From Pararge aegeria (taxonomy: Eukaryota; Arthropoda; Insecta; Lepidoptera; Nymphalidae): a stretch of 64,000 nt of DNA. The notes below the pieces were generated by a model. That model did no database searches. It saw nothing but the letters and a program-made list of their open reading frames with translations, and had not been told where the DNA came from. Positions 21,687 to 34,047 of the stretch are shown in pieces. Position numbers and translations under genes: made by a program. The first letter of the stretch is position 1, and each line of letters opens with the position of its first letter. The stretch covers positions 17,422,001 through 17,486,000 of the forward strand of contig NC_053184.1 of assembly GCF_905163445.1 (NCBI RefSeq). Direction: 5' to 3'.

Positions 21687-22329
21687 GGAATCCTAGTTAG
21701 GTGGCAACCCTATTTCTAGAAACAATCTCACCGCCTCGTAATTTTAACACACCGCCAGTATTCACCTTGTTAAGGATACTGCACGATATCTTAACGAAAG
21801 AGCGAAAGAGTAAGCGATATACTCGTAAGCACATGTGCCAGAATGAGATGGACGAAGTAACTTTAGCGATTAATTCTTTTTTCTTTTTCCCCGCAAAATA
21901 TGTTCGATGATAACCTAATAAAGACGTTGGGGCCATAAAGTGGAATTCTCTTAAAAAAAATATTATGCTTCGATAAAAGCAGAGTATCGATACCTGGTCG
22001 TTATATTTAAGAACTTAATATAGCAATATGTATGAAGATAGGATGGCCACATTAACTTAGTTTTAGGTTTAGGTTTTAGTTTTAGGGGTACCAGGGTTGC
22101 GTTAGTACAGATTAAGGATAATTGTAGGTAGAGAGGTTAAAAGTGGCCTTACTGGCCTGAGTAGTAAGGAGCCTACATAACGACACCGTGGTGTGTAGAT
22201 GTCGGCATTTACCACAAGATTCGATTGATATAGTATTGCGTCTCTTCTGTTGCATTAGCCTAGCAGAAGTAACAGATCATATAAAAGAAGACACCCCGTT
22301 CCTATACGAGTTCTTTTAAAACTATAGGG
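21687..22329. other. No recognised gene; unassigned
   Basis: Nothing supported. The open frames at 21697-21936 have no domain. Confidence 0.4.
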
Positions 22330-22460
22330 TAAGCAGAGCTGTGTTCGGCTGTGACAAAGCTCATTCAGGTGAGGACTGCCGCCAAGCAGCATTGCTGTGC
22401 TTTGGTCTGAAGGGCGTGGTTGCCGGTGTAATTTAATGCACATGAGGATTAACATAACAT
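22330..22460 (-). repeat. Repeat family R3 fragment
   Basis: 'agcattgctgtgctttggtc' and 'cgtggttgccggtgtaattt' are the reverse of the family end. Confidence 0.6.
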
Positions 22461-22504
22461 AAGGGTGGTGGGAAACAGAGTATGATTAGGGTATGCATGA
22501 ACTC

Positions 22505-22620
22505 GTCTTACATAGTGCCGCTCTGTGTCCAGCAAACTGAAGCAAATGTGTAATACCTTGTGAGCCTGTAATTACAATGGCAACCACGTCCTTATGACCC
22601 GTGACAGAAATAAGCGTTTC
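22505..22620 (+). repeat. Repeat family R3 fragment
   Basis: 'ctgtgtccagcaaactgaag', 'gagcctgtaattacaatgg' and 'cagaaataagcg' follow the family order. Confidence 0.6.
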
Positions 22621-22689
22621 ATATAAAAATGTGGGCTAATAACGACGATGATGATAATAAAACACGGTTCCTATACGGAGTATGGCACA

Positions 22690-22800
22690 CCCCGGCAATG
22701 TTTACGAGCACGCATGAGAATGGGCGCGTGTATGTTTCGTAAACGTTATCTCGCTCGCCTATCTCGCCGTGAGATAATGCACCACTTTACGGCACGGACA
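22690..22800. repeat. GC-richer segment with short inverted repeats
   Basis: GTTTACGA (22700-22707) pairs with TCGTAAAC (22737-22744). A second pair, TATCTC and GAGATA, lies in 22740-22780. It is GC-richer than its flanks. Unassigned. Confidence 0.4.
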
Positions 22801-22914
22801 TACTTGTGAGCTTTGAAGTTAACGAACAGTGAAAACTGCGTAGGGCCTGAGCTTCTCCAAAGGTATTATGGCTAAACAAACTCTTTCTATAGTACCTAAA
22901 AATAAAAGATACAT

Positions 22915-22985
22915 AACACCTGATGTATGGATATGTCCTGCAAACTGTGTCTATCAATCTGAGGCGTAGGTGTTAAAAAATTATA
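22915..22985 (+). repeat. Repeat family R3, short fragment
   Basis: 'cacctgatgtatgg' and 'ctatcaatctgaggcgtagg' are family words with an internal deletion. Confidence 0.5.
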
Positions 22986-23271
22986 GTTTTATCGTACACA
23001 AGTATTAGATTAAAATCAAAAAGATATTAACCGTCAATGATTTAATATATTTTTGATTATATAGTATCGATCATAAAAAAACAGTATAATTCTATCTTTG
23101 TCTAAGACCTGAGGCAGTGTATTAAAAAAACCATCTAAATTAGATTTTATGCGCAGTTAATGTGAATAACTGTTTATGTATTTAAAAACATATTAAACTT
23201 TAGGTAGGCTACATGTGCCTAATTGCTTTGACGTGATATTTCGTCTAAATTACTGTAGGTATCCCTGGACT

Positions 23272-23345
23272 ACCTAACTGCTTCGTTGGTCTAGAGATTA
23301 GCATGTTTAGCTGCGGATCACGCGGCTTCAACCCCGGTTTTGGTA
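23272..23345 (+). mobile_element. tRNA-like SINE head, family 4
   Basis: 'cttcgttggtctagagatta' resembles an A box and 'cttcaaccccggttttgg' a mutated B box. It matches the head at 16190. Confidence 0.5.
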
Positions 23346-23584
23346 AGTAATAGTTAGTTAATTATTTATTTATTTGGTACCAAAAAAATATATAAATATG
23401 AAGTAGGGCAGGACGTGTACAAGTACCACTTACCTTACAAGAGATTTCTTTTAGAAACCGTCGAATGTTAGAAAAATTGCACAGTGAAATGTTGTAATTT
23501 ACAGAAATAAATGATACTTATAAGAATACAGATTTATTTTTTACTTTAAATCCTAACCCTGAGTTAAGAAATTTTTGTACCTCT

Positions 23585-23695
23585 GCCCCCCCTCCCCCCC
23601 TCTGTGCCTCAGAGAGCACGTTAATTAGGACAGTTTCCTTTAAGAGAGGAGGCTTCTGCCCAAAGGTGGGACGTAAATAGTTTAAGGGTGATGTG
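23585..23695 (+). repeat. C-rich tract and LINE 3'-UTR-like fragment
   Basis: A C8-T-C7-type tract (about 23585-23602) is followed by 'gtgcctcagagagcacgtta' and 'aggaggcttctgcccaaagg'. These words are common at lepidopteran LINE 3' ends. The first word also occurs, reversed, at about 48.9 kb. Confidence 0.45.
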
Positions 23696-25129
23696 TGTAC
23701 AATTAACTAATGCAAAAATGGTTAAGTTTTTTGTTCGGTCACAGTCATTCTTTATGGTATTTTCAGGTAAGTATGTTTAAGGTAAATCAAGGCTTGAATG
23801 ATTGAAGATCGATATTTTAAAGCCAATTGGTACGTTTAGTTTTTATTATTCAATCATGGCACCACCGGTCAATATTGATAGTTTATGTTTCGGAAACCGG
23901 GCCCTTTAAAGAATTCGTCTTATTTAATCATTATTTGTATAGATGCCAGGTGTATGTATATGTTATTTTTTTGCCTCTAATTTGAAAAACAAACAGAAAA
24001 TGCCTAACCAAAATATTTATATATTTTTTATTGAGTCTATTCAAAACCTACCAAATTCAGAATAGATTAAATTATTTGCTACCAAGTCAAAAGGAATTCA
24101 AATAGCTTCTGAAAAATCGGACAGCACATTCGTCTTTTCGGAAATTTGTTTAAAAATCCAGTTGAGCGAATAGGTACAAAAAGGTATTTCATATCTTGTA
24201 GCGCTCGTTCGTACCCACCTACTTACTTCAAGGAAAGATAACATATAATGGGCATTCATTAAAGAATTCGTGTCATCATTTAGATATCGTGTCCAATAAT
24301 GAGAAATTGATATGGTAACAAGCAATTAAGGACACGCAATCGGAAACTTCATCACGGTCCTATTAACGTAATAGGATTCTTGGGCATATCAGAACTAATC
24401 ACCTGTGTAATCAAATTATATATTTATTATTATTAATAATAATTTATTTATTTAGGAAAACCAACAGCTAATACAGTAACGTTTTCACAACGTTTTAAAT
24501 AACATTTTAAATATAACTTTAAAGAATACTTTTTTGAAATGAACATAATAATACATCTATTCAAAAACATCATCTATAACAAAAACCCAATCGGCTTTAT
24601 CCGTACACCGGTATTCGTCGTTCAGCGCTCGGAATTATGAGTAGGCATGTACTTTTTTTTAAAGCTACATACAAAATATTATTGGTGATTGAGGGTAGTT
24701 TTAAAAAATTATGATAGTATTTGAAAAAAAGTTTGAGTTCGGAAAAAAAAAGGATTTTTAACTATCACGTATATCTATATTATATTACACGATGACGAGG
24801 TCTTAGGCAGTAGTAAGTAGTGGTAGGTATAATAATCGTGTAGGAAAATATATGTTCTATTCGAAATAGTTTTATTAATAAAAAAATTCAAAACAATTAT
24901 TAATAACAAAATATGCGGCACTAAAAGTAAACAGTCGGAATGCAGGTGCCCTTTTTATTATTTCAAGGATTTACGTGCTAATGGACTTTAAGGCACCCAC
25001 GTAAGTGTGATAAAACTAGCGGTCTATCGAGACTTCGTCCGCGTGTAAATTAACCTTAAAAGATAGAAATTTGCTGTCGCGGGCTTTTTTTAGAACTTTA
25101 AAAGCGCAACAACTTTTTAATACATGACT
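23696..25129. other. No recognised gene; unassigned
   Basis: AT-rich; no exon or recognised repeat. Confidence 0.45.
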
Positions 25130-25262
25130 TTATCGAAACTTTAACCGTTTACGCCGCTCACGCAGCGAAAGCTCCCAAAAGGAAGAAAGACCTCCAATTA
25201 TATAACCTCCCTCGATAAATGGGCTATCCAACACTGAAAGAATTGCTATAGATAACTGGCTA
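25130..25262 (+). repeat. Lepidopteran repeat fragment ('gggctatccaacac' type)
   Basis: 'cgcagcgaaagctcccaaaa' and 'atgggctatccaacactgaa' are words I recognise from a widespread lepidopteran repeat. Family not established. Confidence 0.45.
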
Positions 25263-26033
25263 TGGAACGGGCCTTATTGTGTATCGTATAAAAGCGGCGT
25301 ATCAAGACGGCATATCATCATCCGTCGCTTGCGTGATAATGATACGCGTTTATGATACGAATAAGGTATTGTGATCGGGCAAAGGTCACAAATCGGGACA
25401 AAGCTTTAGTAAGTTTAAAGGACAAGGTTTAGATGTATTGCCCCACTGCCAATCAGACCTCCTCTCTTATAGGTATCTCCACTACTTATGGGGTATAGAT
25501 CTAAGACTACTCTACTCTATTTCTCGACTATTATATAAATAATTCGATTATTATCGTTGATATTGCCAGGGACCTACGGCTTAACGTGCTCTCAGCGCAA
25601 AGGAAGCGTAAAGGCCGAATTTGGAGTTCTAAAGTCGGTCATTCGTCCAGTCCAACTTCGGTCAGTGCAATGGACCGAATTGCGGTGTTGCAACTAGGCC
25701 ACACTCTTCTTATATTAAGACCACTAACAACGAGAAAATTATGTCGACCCATTTACTCGTCATATCACATCGTAGCACGAAGAGAAAATGGTAGACATAC
25801 CTTAACGACTTGACGCGTGTTTGTCCTACAGGTTTCCTTCAGGAGCCCGTCTTCTTTGTTATTATTGATTTTACTGCTATGTACATAACATAAGGCGATC
25901 GATGATAAGGTAACATTTTTTCCGATACTATTATTGTTTTGATTGATGATTATATGATACCGAAGTTAATATAAGATTTACCATTACATAAGTTTTAAGA
26001 ATGTATAAAAACACATTTAATACAACGAGGTTA
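25263..26033. other. No recognised gene; unassigned
   Basis: A 75-codon plus-strand frame at 25586-25813 has no recognisable domain. Confidence 0.4.
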
Positions 26034-26238
26034 CTATACTATTGATGAATTTCTTAATGACAAGGTTGCCTGGAAGCAAGCCTCTCAGCTTTCATCTCAC
26101 ACGAAATGTTAATTGTTAAATGATGTTGGAAGAGAGCAACTGCTGAGTTGCTTGCCGGCTTCTTCTCGTTAGAATCTGCCTTCCAAACCGGTGAAAGAGT
26201 CACTAAAAATTAACATACTTGACGTTTCAAGACGTTTT
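26034..26238 (+). mobile_element. Jockey-type LINE, extreme 3' end
   Basis: Translation of the start gives YYTIDEFLNDKVAWKQAS, the same C-terminus as the fragment at 18.1 kb. The shared 3' UTR follows ('agcaactgctgagttgc', 'gccggcttcttctcg', 'cttgacgtttcaag'). Nearly all of the element is missing. Confidence 0.75.
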
Positions 26239-26244
26239 GGTGCG

Positions 26245-26395
26245 GTTTTAATAATCCCGTGCAAACCGTTTATTTTCCTGGAATAAAAAGTAGCCTAAGT
26301 TACTTTACATTCTTTCAACTCTGTGCCAAAAAATTGCCAAGTTTGCTTTGTTAACAGCGTGAAGGAAGGACAACCAAACCAACTATATTTGACGT
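26245..26395 (-). repeat. Repeat family D fragment
   Basis: 'cctggaataaaaagtagcct' and the following 'aactctgtgccaaa' fit the family in the same orientation as at 12720. Confidence 0.5.
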
Positions 26396-26879
26396 TTACA
26401 ATACAGATCTGCTAATTAAGAAAAGTGTATCGACAAAAGACTCAATATCTAAAATTTTTAGGGTTGACCTGAACGCCAAAGTCATAACCTTGAAATCTGC
26501 GGTTGACCATGCTTATTACTAGGCTCAAGAGACAGTTATTTTTATGCTTTAAGAATAGCTAATACACTTAGTGGCCTCGCATTATTTTTTTATGATAATT
26601 TTATCCCTAAGATCACTTATGAAAATTACTTTTATACTGGCCAGTGTCTTGCCTAGGTTGTAAGTAGTTTACGGAGGTCACGGCACTAAACCTGATTTAA
26701 AATTCTAATCTAGTCATATTTTAGTATCAACGTGCAAGAGTGTCTGCCAGAAAAAAATCTACAGTTTCTACTCTGATGATATGTTAAAGTATATATCAAT
26801 TTTTTTAATATTTATTAAATTGTGTATTATTTTTTATATGTAATCTATATCCAGTATTAGTTTGTAGTATTTATTTTTA

Positions 26880-27055
26880 ATTATGCACCACCTGCAGTCT
26901 GTTATGCTTTTGTTTTCCTTTTCCTAAGGTTGCCTGGAAGAGATCGCTACTAAGCGATAAGGCCGCCTTTTGTATACTGCTTCGTCTGTGTTTTTTTTTT
27001 AAATCATCTTCTGTATTTTTGTGTGCAAATAAAGAGTATAAATAAATGAATTAAA
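26880..27055 (+). repeat. LINE 3' UTR fragment ('ttgcctggaagagatcgc' type)
   Basis: 'ggttgcctggaagagatcgc', 'aagcgataaggccgcctttt' and the terminal 'gcaaataaagagtataaata' are a frequent lepidopteran LINE tail. Other copies are at 32.4 and 47.3 kb, reversed, and a diverged one at 51.9 kb. Confidence 0.6.
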
Positions 27056-27815
27056 TGACAAGAATATGTTAGTTAAATCAAATCATCGCAGGTCATATCA
27101 TTGAAAACCTGCTTGAGATTCTCAAAGGTTGAATTACGTCACTCAACTCAAACTCAAACAAAAGAATAATATTCTTAATCAATATATTTCTGTCAATAGT
27201 TTTCTATCTAGTCAAAGACGGTAATATGTTTGTTTTTAAATCCTTTTATAATCTATCTTTAAAGTGTTTCGATACGAATTTTATACACAAATCGTTTCAC
27301 TCCGATTTATGGGGAAGGTGTCACCAAGGAATATATCCGAGCTTGTTTCGATTTTTTGTCTCCAGACACGGTGTTTCATTACGCCAAATTTCAAGATAGA
27401 TTGAACCTAAATACATTTTTTTTTTAAATTTACTATTTACGGTTGGTTTTACAGAATCAAAAGTATCATATCTTCCAGGATACAAACCATCTATCTCACT
27501 GCCAAAATTTTCTCTAGTCGATTAACTATGTTCGGTCCGATCAGCTTAAAAAATAAACAAACTGACAAACAAACGAGCAAATTGATACCTTTCGCGTTTA
27601 TTTTATAGGGTTATGGATACGGGCTAGAATCGATGCCAAACCTACATCAAAAGGCATTTTTCAATCAAATTCAGGTTGTCTTGAGTAATAGTTAAAGAAT
27701 TATTTAAATCAAGGATTGCAGTTCACTTCACTTCACCACCCACTGCGTCTGGTTCATCGCTTCACACACGTCAAAATAAATATTTGGTCAAATTATGCCT
27801 ACTACTGATGTAAAT
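27056..27815. other. No recognised gene; unassigned
   Basis: Nothing supported. Confidence 0.4.
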
Positions 27816-28077
27816 GTAAATAAATAAAGAAATAAATATACTACGCCAATACACACATCGCCATCTAGCCCCAAAGTAAGCGTAGCATGTGTTATGGGTA
27901 CTTAAATGACTGAATATTTTATGAATAATGTACATAAATACTTATAATATACAGATAAACACCCAGACACTGAAAAACATTCATGTTCATCACACATACA
28001 TTTTTCAGTTGTAGGAATCGAACCCACGGCCTTAGACTTAGAAAGCAGGGTCGCTGCCCGCTGCGCCAATTGGCCGA
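27816..28077 (-). mobile_element. SINE family 1, nearly complete
   Basis: Head at the right ('cggccaattggcgcagcgg' in reverse), B box intact, body and TTTA tail in order. Confidence 0.9.
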
Positions 28078-28721
28078 CAAATGTGTGCGGAATTTCCATT
28101 TAAGATTACTAATATAATGTGCTATATATGCTGTATTGATTTGGAAATTAATACCTACTGTGTTATACGTGTGACCTTGGTTTAACACACATATGTCATT
28201 CTGTGGCTAATTGTCAATGTGCAAGGATACCTACTGTGATTTGTTTGAAGGCTGGTATTTTCTATTGGTGGCTTGGCTCATTTTCAGCTAAAAGAGCGTT
28301 TTGTTTGTTTTTTTATTTGGAATGAAATGTGAAATGAAGATAAATGTAGAAATGAAGGCAGAATAAGAATGTAGGTTATTTGCAAATTATTTTTAAATCT
28401 TTTAGAAATAGTTCTAGATTATCGAGTGAAAAGGGTTTTTGCGCTAAGCAACGTACGGGCGTTTAAAAATGAACGAAACACGTAAACTATCCTGACAATA
28501 CGCTTGAAATCACTTTTGTCAGCACAAACTGACAAATGATTATCACGCATCATGATTGAAAGATTGGTTTAAGCAGCTATCGGATCCTTTACCTTTACCA
28601 TATTTACAAAAAAACTCGCTCCAATCCGGTAGCAATTCACTGAGTTAAAGACGCTTCCACATGCGTAAGCATCCATGTTCATGTTCGAAAGCATTTATTC
28701 TTTGGATGTACATCTTTTGTG
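28078..28721. other. No recognised gene; unassigned
   Basis: Nothing supported. Confidence 0.4.
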
Positions 28722-29041
28722 TACCTCCATGGCGCAGTGGTAAGCGCCGTGGTTTTAAGTGGGAGGTCCCGGGTTCGATCCCCGGCAGAGGCTGTTTTTG
28801 AATTTATTACTTCAGATTTGATCTGTTGGTAGATTGCGGCCATAGCTAGTCACCCCCCTTCCGACAAAGACGTGCCGCTAAGCGATTTGGCGTTCCGGTA
28901 CGATGTTGCGTAGAAACGTACAGGGTTCAATATAACTGCTATACACGTAAAAGGTTAGCCCGTTACTATCTTAGGCTGCATCATCACTTAACAGCTGATG
29001 AGATTGCAGTTAAGGGCTAACTTATAGTGAAATAAAAAAAA
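28722..29041 (+). mobile_element. SINE family 2, complete
   Basis: The best copy of this family here. The tRNA-like head has A box 'tggcgcagtggtaagcg' and B box 'gggttcgatccccggc'. The body carries 'gacaaagacgtgccgctaag' and 'gcatcatcacttaacagctg', ending in a poly-A tail at 29033-29041. Confidence 0.92.
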
Positions 29042-29631
29042 GTACAATCTAGCGATACACTTACGCGTATTTTGAATACAAAAAATGTAAAAGAAATGCA
29101 TTTAATAAAAAAGATGTAGCTACATCTTCAAGCGCAAACCGATGCTGACTAATGTGATTTGACTATCATATAGGATATAGCGAAAACTGTCTGCATGCTA
29201 ATTCTTAAAAATAAAGGAGACGGCGTTTAAAATGCCAAGTACTTGTTAAAAGATGAGTAATATTGTGATATCATGAGCATTACACCAAAGTGATTCACTT
29301 GATCGTTACTCGATGTATAAACCTAATAGGAAAATTTATTTTTTCGACTCATAATTTTTGATACCGACTATTTCGTCTTGTTAGAGTCCACCAAACATCT
29401 TTGCTTTAGTATTAAATTCTTGCGATACCAGAGTATTACAAACTTTTTCAGAGTAATGAAATAAAGTTAAGGCAATTTTAATATGACTTATTTGTTGGCT
29501 TCTCGAACAAACAAACTGCAGAGAAATTGGTTAATATGGAAATGTCAGTTTTAGTTACATCACTTAACTATCTAGATACATCTGGATAAATGAAGGATTG
29601 TTTTTTCTTAAGGTAATATTTATTTTTTTAT
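29042..29631. other. No recognised gene; unassigned
   Basis: Nothing supported. Confidence 0.4.
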
Positions 29632-29900
29632 TAAATAATAAAATAAATATACTTTGACACTACACACATCACCATCCAGACCCAAAGTAAGCGTAGCTTG
29701 TGTTACGGGTACTAAAATGATGATGAATGATATGGGTAAATGATGAATATTTGAATAATATGTACATAACTACTTATAACATACAGATGGACACACAGAC
29801 ACTGAAAACCATTCATGTTTATCACACAAACATTTTCCAGTTGAGGGAATCGAACCCACAGCCTAGGACACAAAAAGGAGGGTCGTAATAATGAGCCAGC
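29632..29900 (-). mobile_element. SINE family 1, diverged
   Basis: The family tail 'ctacacacatcaccatcc', the body 'acacagacactgaaaacc' and the reversed B box 'ggaatcgaacccaca' are clear. The head is rearranged near 29880-29900. Confidence 0.85.
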
Positions 29901-29919
29901 GCAACGCCTCGTTTGTGAA

Positions 29920-30065
29920 CTTTATGCATGCTCAACTGATTTGAACGAGATCCTAGGTTCGATTCCCGGCCCGCGCCAACAATGGTAGCACAGATTTAGG
30001 AAATTAGATTTATGTTTAGGCGTCTGCCCAGCGATGGGACTATCAATGACGTAAATGATGATGAT
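29920..30065 (+). repeat. tRNA-like B box and LINE/SINE 3' end remnant
   Basis: 'aggttcgattcccggcccg' is a B box without a clear A box. 'tttaggcgtctgcccagcga' followed by 'aaatgatgatgatt' is a common lepidopteran retroelement terminus. Confidence 0.45.
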
Positions 30066-30431
30066 TTCGTTAACAATATCATGGATTAACGCAGCTGTAT
30101 CTGGGAAATAAAACTAAATAAACAAATTTACATTACGGTCGGAAAATGTCGCCAATGAGCAACCTGTAAATATTTACTGGAAACATACAAAAAATTTATC
30201 ACATTTACAATTTTAATCTACTATCAGTATACGTTACACTTAATCTACATTCAATGAAAAACGATAAAAGCGTTCGCAGTTCGCATACAGTATGTCATTT
30301 CCATTCGAATATCTTACCGAGACGGGAATTGGGTTAAATATGACGCAAATCTTGCCACTCATTGTGTAAAGAAGGGTTAGATTTGACGTGACAAAATTTT
30401 GATCTAGCTAGATTCTTAAAGTGACCTTATG

Positions 30432-30806
30432 TATACAAAGTGTAAACGAATTTCGAAATACTGTTTCATAAGGAATCGCCCTGTAAAAATATTTATTCTA
30501 AATAAACATTTTTTTTCCACACAAACTAATTCAGAACATCTAAGTGTTTACTTTTGACAACCCTATTGAAGGTAAAAGACCGCCATGCGCATAGTACCTA
30601 CGCTACGCGACGCGTACCTAATTAAGTGACAGTAGTCACTTGATTTAACTGTGCATGTGATGTAAAGGCTGTATCTAATTTCTTTTAGTATTATCTATGG
30701 CAATGGTTTACTAAAAAACTATTAGCGTTTCGGTTACACAGATAAGTTTCAGAGACGGTAAACAATGTACCTGTAAAGTCTCTTAAGTAATATTTCGGTT
30801 TTATTA
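30432..30806 (+). mobile_element. MITE-like family B, copy 1
   Basis: The left end reads 'tatacaaagtgtaaacga'. The right end near 30790-30800 is a degraded inverted copy ('ttcggttttatta'). The core at 30589-30615 is a CpG-rich 27-mer identical to copy 2 and 2 bases different from copy 3. No coding capacity. Confidence 0.6.
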
Positions 30807-30949
30807 TATATCAATACTAATAATAAAGCACTGAGTTTTTTTTTTGATCGCGTTAATCTCTGGAACTACCACTCGGATGTAATTTTTTTTTGTGTTAATT
30901 AAAATAGACCAATTATCGAACAAGCCTAAAACTACGTAAGGACTCTTCG

Positions 30950-31080
30950 AAGTCGAGCAGCGGGGAGGGCAATACCACGCGGTGGGTCGTAGAATAAAAG
31001 TTTGTATGGGACTAATTCTGAAGTTGTATTCGGAAGAAGTCGCGGGCAACCGCTAGTCAATTGTTTACACTAAATAAATA
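30950..31080 (+). repeat. Repeat family D remnant and AAAT microsatellite
   Basis: 'gaagaagtcgcgggcaaccg' is the family D terminal word. 'aaataaataaataaat' follows at about 31073-31091. Confidence 0.4.
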
Positions 31081-31091
31081 AATAAATAAAT

Positions 31092-31671
31092 ATTCTCAGG
31101 CCGTCTCCGTTATCCACCTACTTTGGTTAAAAGGAACAGGAAGTGAGCTAAGATTTTTTCTTATTACGAGTATCTCTTACGACAACTATTTAAGATAAAA
31201 TATTTGGGTCTCAAAGTAAACAAAGTTAAACCTTGTTTTCGACATAGGATAACCACTGCTTTTCTTCTCAGCAAATTCTGCATTCCTAACGTGAGTTTCA
31301 GTGTCTTTTTTTTATAAAACATACCTATATCTAGAGGTTTTTCTTTTAATATAATATGTGTAAAGGATAGCAGGTAACCTGACCTTTAAATTAAAAAAAA
31401 AAGAATTCCAGAGAGTTAAAGGTAGTCAAGAGTGTGAGAAGTAGATAAGTAAGCAGGATGTGCCAAAAGATGATAAACTGTCATAAATATTGCAAGTATT
31501 AAACCTGCTTAGCTGGTATAGCTTAAACCGAAAAACCATTTCAAACGTTTCAGATACGTGCTAAAATCGATGGCTAATACCTTCAGAAAACCCCACCAAG
31601 ACCCAGGAAAGTAGGGCTCCTTAGTTACTTAATAAATAAATGTCTTTGATTAAATTATATAAGAGGAGAAA
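31092..31671. other. No recognised gene; unassigned
   Basis: Nothing supported. Confidence 0.4.
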
Positions 31672-31800
31672 TAGGGAAGTAGATTAATCCCCTCAACCGA
31701 TTGAAATCCACTGCTGGAAGTCTTTTGAAGGCCGTTCCAAAATCTAAGGTACTGGGGCGCTTGTTTGCAGCGGCTTCTAGCGATTGACTTTTAATCTAGT
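31672..31800 (-). mobile_element. RTE-type LINE, 3' terminal coding remnant
   Basis: On the minus strand it reads through the degraded end of an RTE-like protein ('ttttggaacggccttcaaaa', 'cagcagtggatttcaatcgg'). This corresponds to the family's AYVQQW..I end in a broken frame. Confidence 0.5.
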
Positions 31801-32439
31801 TTGTTGAAATAAGAAACTAGGCGAAATGATGACTTTTTTCCCAAAGAGCCTAGTGCCCGTTATCAATAAACCTAGGCATCGTCTAAATCGAATGCCTTAT
31901 GTTTTAAGCGATGTTTATAGAAACAAAACGTTATACCATCTCTTAGGTGATACCTATTGGAGAATGATTACGAATGTTATTAGATTAGGCGTTACTTATT
32001 TAAGCATTGCCTTGTACGGCGTTAGTGAAAACCGGCATAACATGTTCATGTAAACTAATCCTGGAATTCTAAAGAGGTTGTTCCTAAATGTATTCGCCAG
32101 CGGCAGTTATAACTTGAAACCGAAGGTCGGCAGTAACCTTAAATGTGACCTCATACATCCCACTTCCCATTACGAAACCTTTCATATATAATGGCCATTA
32201 TAATTCAAAGTTTGAAATTTCGTAAACTGCTGTGTTATGTGGGTACGTACTTTAGTGGTGTTGTGTTAATTGGTGATATAACACTGGGCTATAATACCCG
32301 TCTTTTATTTGCTTGGGAAAGTTTTTTACATGTTGGCCCTTATACTTTTAAGTTTGATTATTCAAGTGTTTATTGATTTTTAGAATAGCTTTTAAGAATT
32401 TTTAAAAAGAATATAAACATACAGGAAAAGAAACAGTAA
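31801..32439. other. No recognised gene; unassigned
   Basis: A 75-codon plus-strand frame at 31826-32053 has no domain that I recognise. Confidence 0.4.
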
Positions 32440-32515
32440 GGAGTATACGGTACACAATGTACACATGCAAAAGCGGCCTTATTGCTGCAAGCAATCTCTT
32501 ACAGGCAACCTTTGT
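32440..32515 (-). repeat. LINE 3' UTR fragment
   Basis: 'agcggccttattgctgcaag' and 'aatctcttacaggcaacctt' are the reverse of the 26.9-kb tail. Confidence 0.55.
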
Positions 32516-32623
32516 AGACATTTTTGTGTCACACTATTATTTTTTATCATTTGAAAATGATATTTTATTTCATTGTAATTTTAATATGATATTTTTAATT
32601 CTTTATTTAATTTTATTTGTTTT

Positions 32624-32870
32624 GGCCGGTTGGCGCAGTGGGCAGTCTCAGACTGTGGGTTCGATTCCCAACACTGCAACAACAAAATGTTTTTGATGAG
32701 CATGAATGTTTCAGTGACTGGATTTTTATCTGTATAATTTATTATTCATAAAAATATTCATCAGTTATCTTAGTACCCACAACACAAGCTACGCTTACTT
32801 TGGGGCTAGATAGCGATGTGTGTACCGTACCTATCTTCGTAGTGTATTTATTTATTTTCATTTATTTCCT
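32624..32870 (+). mobile_element. SINE family 1 with shortened head
   Basis: 'ggccggttggcgcagtgggc' then 'gtgggttcgattcccaac'. Part of the tRNA-like anticodon region is deleted. The body and TTTA tail are complete. Confidence 0.88.
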
Positions 32871-33537
32871 TTATATCATCGTAGTCTTTATTTTTAACGT
32901 ATTTTTACCTAAAAATAAAAGCATATATTATGTTATAAATACTAACCAGACCGGTTGCCCAAACATAACAGGTGGTCGGGGACAGCACGGAAGTTTTGCT
33001 AGACGTTGAGCCATAGATCAGGAGTACTTATATGTTTGCTATGTCACTAGACAATAAAGTATATATATATGACGGGAAGAGAACAGGGGCCAAGACATGA
33101 AATGTCACAAAACTAAAATCTCTAGTCATTTTATTTCAGTCCCGCTTTTAAAAAAAATAACTGAAAACACTTTCAGTATCCTATGTGATACTAAGATCTC
33201 CGTCATACAAATTTTATCTATTTCCGAACTTCCTGGCGAGAAGTGCGCACTCGTGAGCTTTGGACCCGATTGTGTTGTTTCAAACTGAAGTTTGATTGAC
33301 CTTTATCAATGTCGGGGTCATAGCTGAATACAATTGACAGGATGTTGACACTAGCTTTTCGAATAATCATTATTTCCAGCCTAAAGTCCCGCTGATGGAT
33401 ACGTGCCTTTTACCTCATAGGAAGAGAAATGTAGAGCTAAAACCCAACACGTTACTCGAATATGAGTTGGTAGGCATAGTGATTATTACAATGTGTCACA
33501 AGCATGGCTACAGGACAGTTCATTTGTGGGACAGGGC
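32871..33537. other. No recognised gene; unassigned
   Basis: It has a short TATATA tract near 33060. Nothing else supported. Confidence 0.4.
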
Positions 33538-33673
33538 CAGTGGCGTGCACTTTATACATGAACAAAAGCACTGCCTACGCAAAATATTTGTAAAACGTAC
33601 AGGGGAAGGAATTTTTCATTGCCATTTTCCTTCTTTATGCATACCCTGGTCAAAAACCCTGTGCACGCCACTG
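33538..33673 (+). mobile_element. hAT-type MITE, family A subtype I, perfect 8-bp TSD
   Basis: CAGTGGCGTGCACTTTATAC at the left; 'gtgcacgccactg' at the right. GACAGGGC flanks both sides (33530-33537 and 33674-33681). Confidence 0.92.
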
Positions 33674-33774
33674 GACAGGGCACCAGGCTACTCCGATGTT
33701 GGTTGGTGGGCTTAATGAAAATTATTAGATGATTAATTCACTAAAATTATCACTAAGTAAGTGCATCTCATGCT

Positions 33775-33900
33775 CTCATGCATGGCTTAACATGCTTTTC
33801 GAAGCTCGTGTCAGTCATAACACCGACACCCACACTCTTCAGGCCGGAACACAGCAATGCTAATGGCGGCGGAAATAAGCATGGTTCTGCTACATTAAGC
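33775..33900 (+). repeat. Repeat family R3, 3' part
   Basis: 'caggccggaacacagcaatg' and 'gcggaaataagcatgg' match the family end. Confidence 0.6.
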
Positions 33901-34047
33901 TACTGGTACTGAGAATTTCAAACCCAGAACTTCCAAAAACAACTTGACAAAAAAACAAAAAACCCAGCAACTTCCAACCGGAACTCGATTCGGAAATTCA
34001 ACCCTGGACTTCGTGATGAATACTTATTAACCACTATACCAAAAAAG

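Noticed and set aside
25586..25813. 75-codon plus-strand frame
   Set aside because: No recognisable domain or codon pattern; length is within chance for this window.
28722..28795. Possible tRNA gene with good A and B boxes
   Set aside because: It is the head of SINE family 2: the family body and A-tail follow, and the same head recurs across the window.
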